A DNA stretch of 64,000 nucleotides from Halotalea alkalilenta. GTDB taxonomy: Bacteria; Pseudomonadota; Gammaproteobacteria; Pseudomonadales; Halomonadaceae. Positions 63,362 to 64,000 of the stretch are shown piece by piece. Position 1 is the first letter of the stretch, and every line of letters starts with the position of its first letter. A program made the position numbers and the translations under genes. The notes beneath the pieces were generated by a model, which was given only the letters and a program-made list of their open reading frames with translations, did not search any database and was not told the DNA's origin. Location of the stretch: contig NZ_CP015243.1 of the NCBI RefSeq assembly GCF_001648175.1, positions 1,426,001-1,490,000 on the forward strand, given 5' to 3'.

Positions 63362-64000
63362 TCAATGCGTGGCGGCGACCTCGCCGAGCTGGGTCGCGGG
63401 CAAGAGCGAGAAGGCCGAGCGCATTTGTCGTGCTTCCTGACCAGGACTGCGGCCGAACAACCGCTTGAACTCCCGATTGAACTGGGATGGGCTCTCGTAG
63501 CCGACCTGGACCGCGGCGGCCGCCGCGGTGAGGTCGTCGCGGATCATCAGCAGGCGGGCCTGGTGCAGCCTGACGGACTTGATGTATTGGATCGGCGATG
63601 TTCTGGCAATGGATTTGAAGTGCGTATGGAAGGTCGGCACGCTCAAACCCGCCTCGCGCGCGAGCGAGCCGACATCCAGCGGCTGCGCGTAGTCATTGTG
63701 AATGCGCCGCAGCGCGCGCGAGATCCGGCCGAAGTTGCCGTGATTGGTAAGCGCTGCGCAAATCGCGCCACCCTGTTCGCCCAACAGCACGCGGTAGCAC
63801 AGCTCGCGCACGATGCCCGGCCCCAGTACCTTCGCCTCGACCGGCGAAGCCAGGGCACGCAGCAGGCGCAAGGCCGTCTCCGCCAGCGTCGCATCCAGCG
63901 GTGTCGACACGATGCCCTCGGGTGCCGTGATTGCGCGCGTCTCGAGATGTTCCAGTTCGATGACGAGATTGGCCACCGTGGTCATGTCCAGCCGGACCGA
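63362..64000 (-). CDS. AraC-family transcriptional regulator, AraC_N (YqhC-like) type (partial, N-terminus outside window)
   Basis: The two C-terminal helix-turn-helix units are complete: LDVGSLAREAGLSVPTFHTHFKSIARTSPIQYIKSVRLHQARLLM and VQVGYESPSQFNREFKRLFGRSP. The N-terminal AraC_N domain is cut: the frame stays open through SVRLD at the window edge, and PVEAKVLGPGIVRELCYRVLLGEQGG is its conserved second half. The ATG at 63985 is internal rather than the true start. These regulators often control adjacent aldo-keto reductase or SDR genes. Confidence 0.88.
   Translation of the reverse strand, partial: SVRLDMTTVANLVIELEHLETRAITAPEGIVSTPLDATLAETALRLLRALASPVEAKVLGPGIVRELCYRVLLGEQGGAICAALTNHGNFGRISRALRRIHNDYAQPLDVGSLAREAGLSVPTFHTHFKSIARTSPIQYIKSVRLHQARLLMIRDDLTAAAAAVQVGYESPSQFNREFKRLFGRSPGQEARQMRSAFSLLPATQLGEVAATH

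Overview
The window looks like the chromosome of a high-GC gammaproteobacterium, most likely a member of the Halomonadaceae. The main clues are an ectoine-degradation operon (doeA-doeB-doeX), the pyrG-kdsA-eno housekeeping block, many TRAP and ABC uptake systems, and uniformly GC-rich coding sequence. No rRNA, tRNA, insertion sequence, integrase or CRISPR array was recognised.

From 1 to about 38.3 kb the window is a near-continuous catabolic region built around enzymes that open cyclic amides or cleave N-carbamoyl and N-acyl amides. (i) 0-8.3 kb: a 2-hydroxyacid dehydrogenase cut by the window edge, an M20 carbamoylase-type amidohydrolase, a TRAP transporter, the 5-oxoprolinase genes pxpB, pxpC and pxpA, and a GntR regulator; TGGTATACCA operators lie in both divergent promoter regions. 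(ii) 8.3-23.3 kb: D-hydantoinase, N-carbamoyl-D-amino acid hydrolase, hydantoin racemase, D-aminoacylase, a second amidohydrolase, a polar amino acid ABC transporter, two orphan family 5 binding proteins and two paralogous LysR regulators. Five copies of TTAAC-N5-GTTAA link this part. (iii) 23.5-34.2 kb: a probable eight-gene operon with a Liv-type ABC transporter (LivM and LivG fused), a cyclase-family hydrolase, an amidase, cytosine permease and a cytosine-deaminase-like enzyme, behind a Nac-like LysR regulator and an ATA-N9-TAT site. (iv) 34.4-38.3 kb: a GhrA-like reductase and doeA-doeB-doeX. Read together, these genes would import cyclic or acylated nitrogen compounds, open the ring, remove the carbamoyl or acyl group and release amino acids.

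38.5-43.4 kb holds a DeoR-type sensor domain without its DNA-binding part, then pyrG, kdsA and eno with two clear terminators. Downstream of eno lies 0.6 kb of non-coding DNA that ends in a strong plus-strand terminator and is rich in GGA motifs and hairpins; I propose a CsrB/RsmZ-like small RNA there.

44.0-56.7 kb is an accessory block of short-chain dehydrogenases, alpha/beta hydrolases, an MFS exporter, an O-methyltransferase and a DUF3500 protein. It is divided into modules by one LysR and two TetR regulators, both TetR genes having well-formed candidate operators. 56.8-63.3 kb carries a two-component system, a membrane-anchored SdiA-regulated-family protein, and a GtrA / GT2 / ArnT-like set for lipid-linked sugar transfer to the cell envelope. 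The window ends inside an AraC-family regulator.
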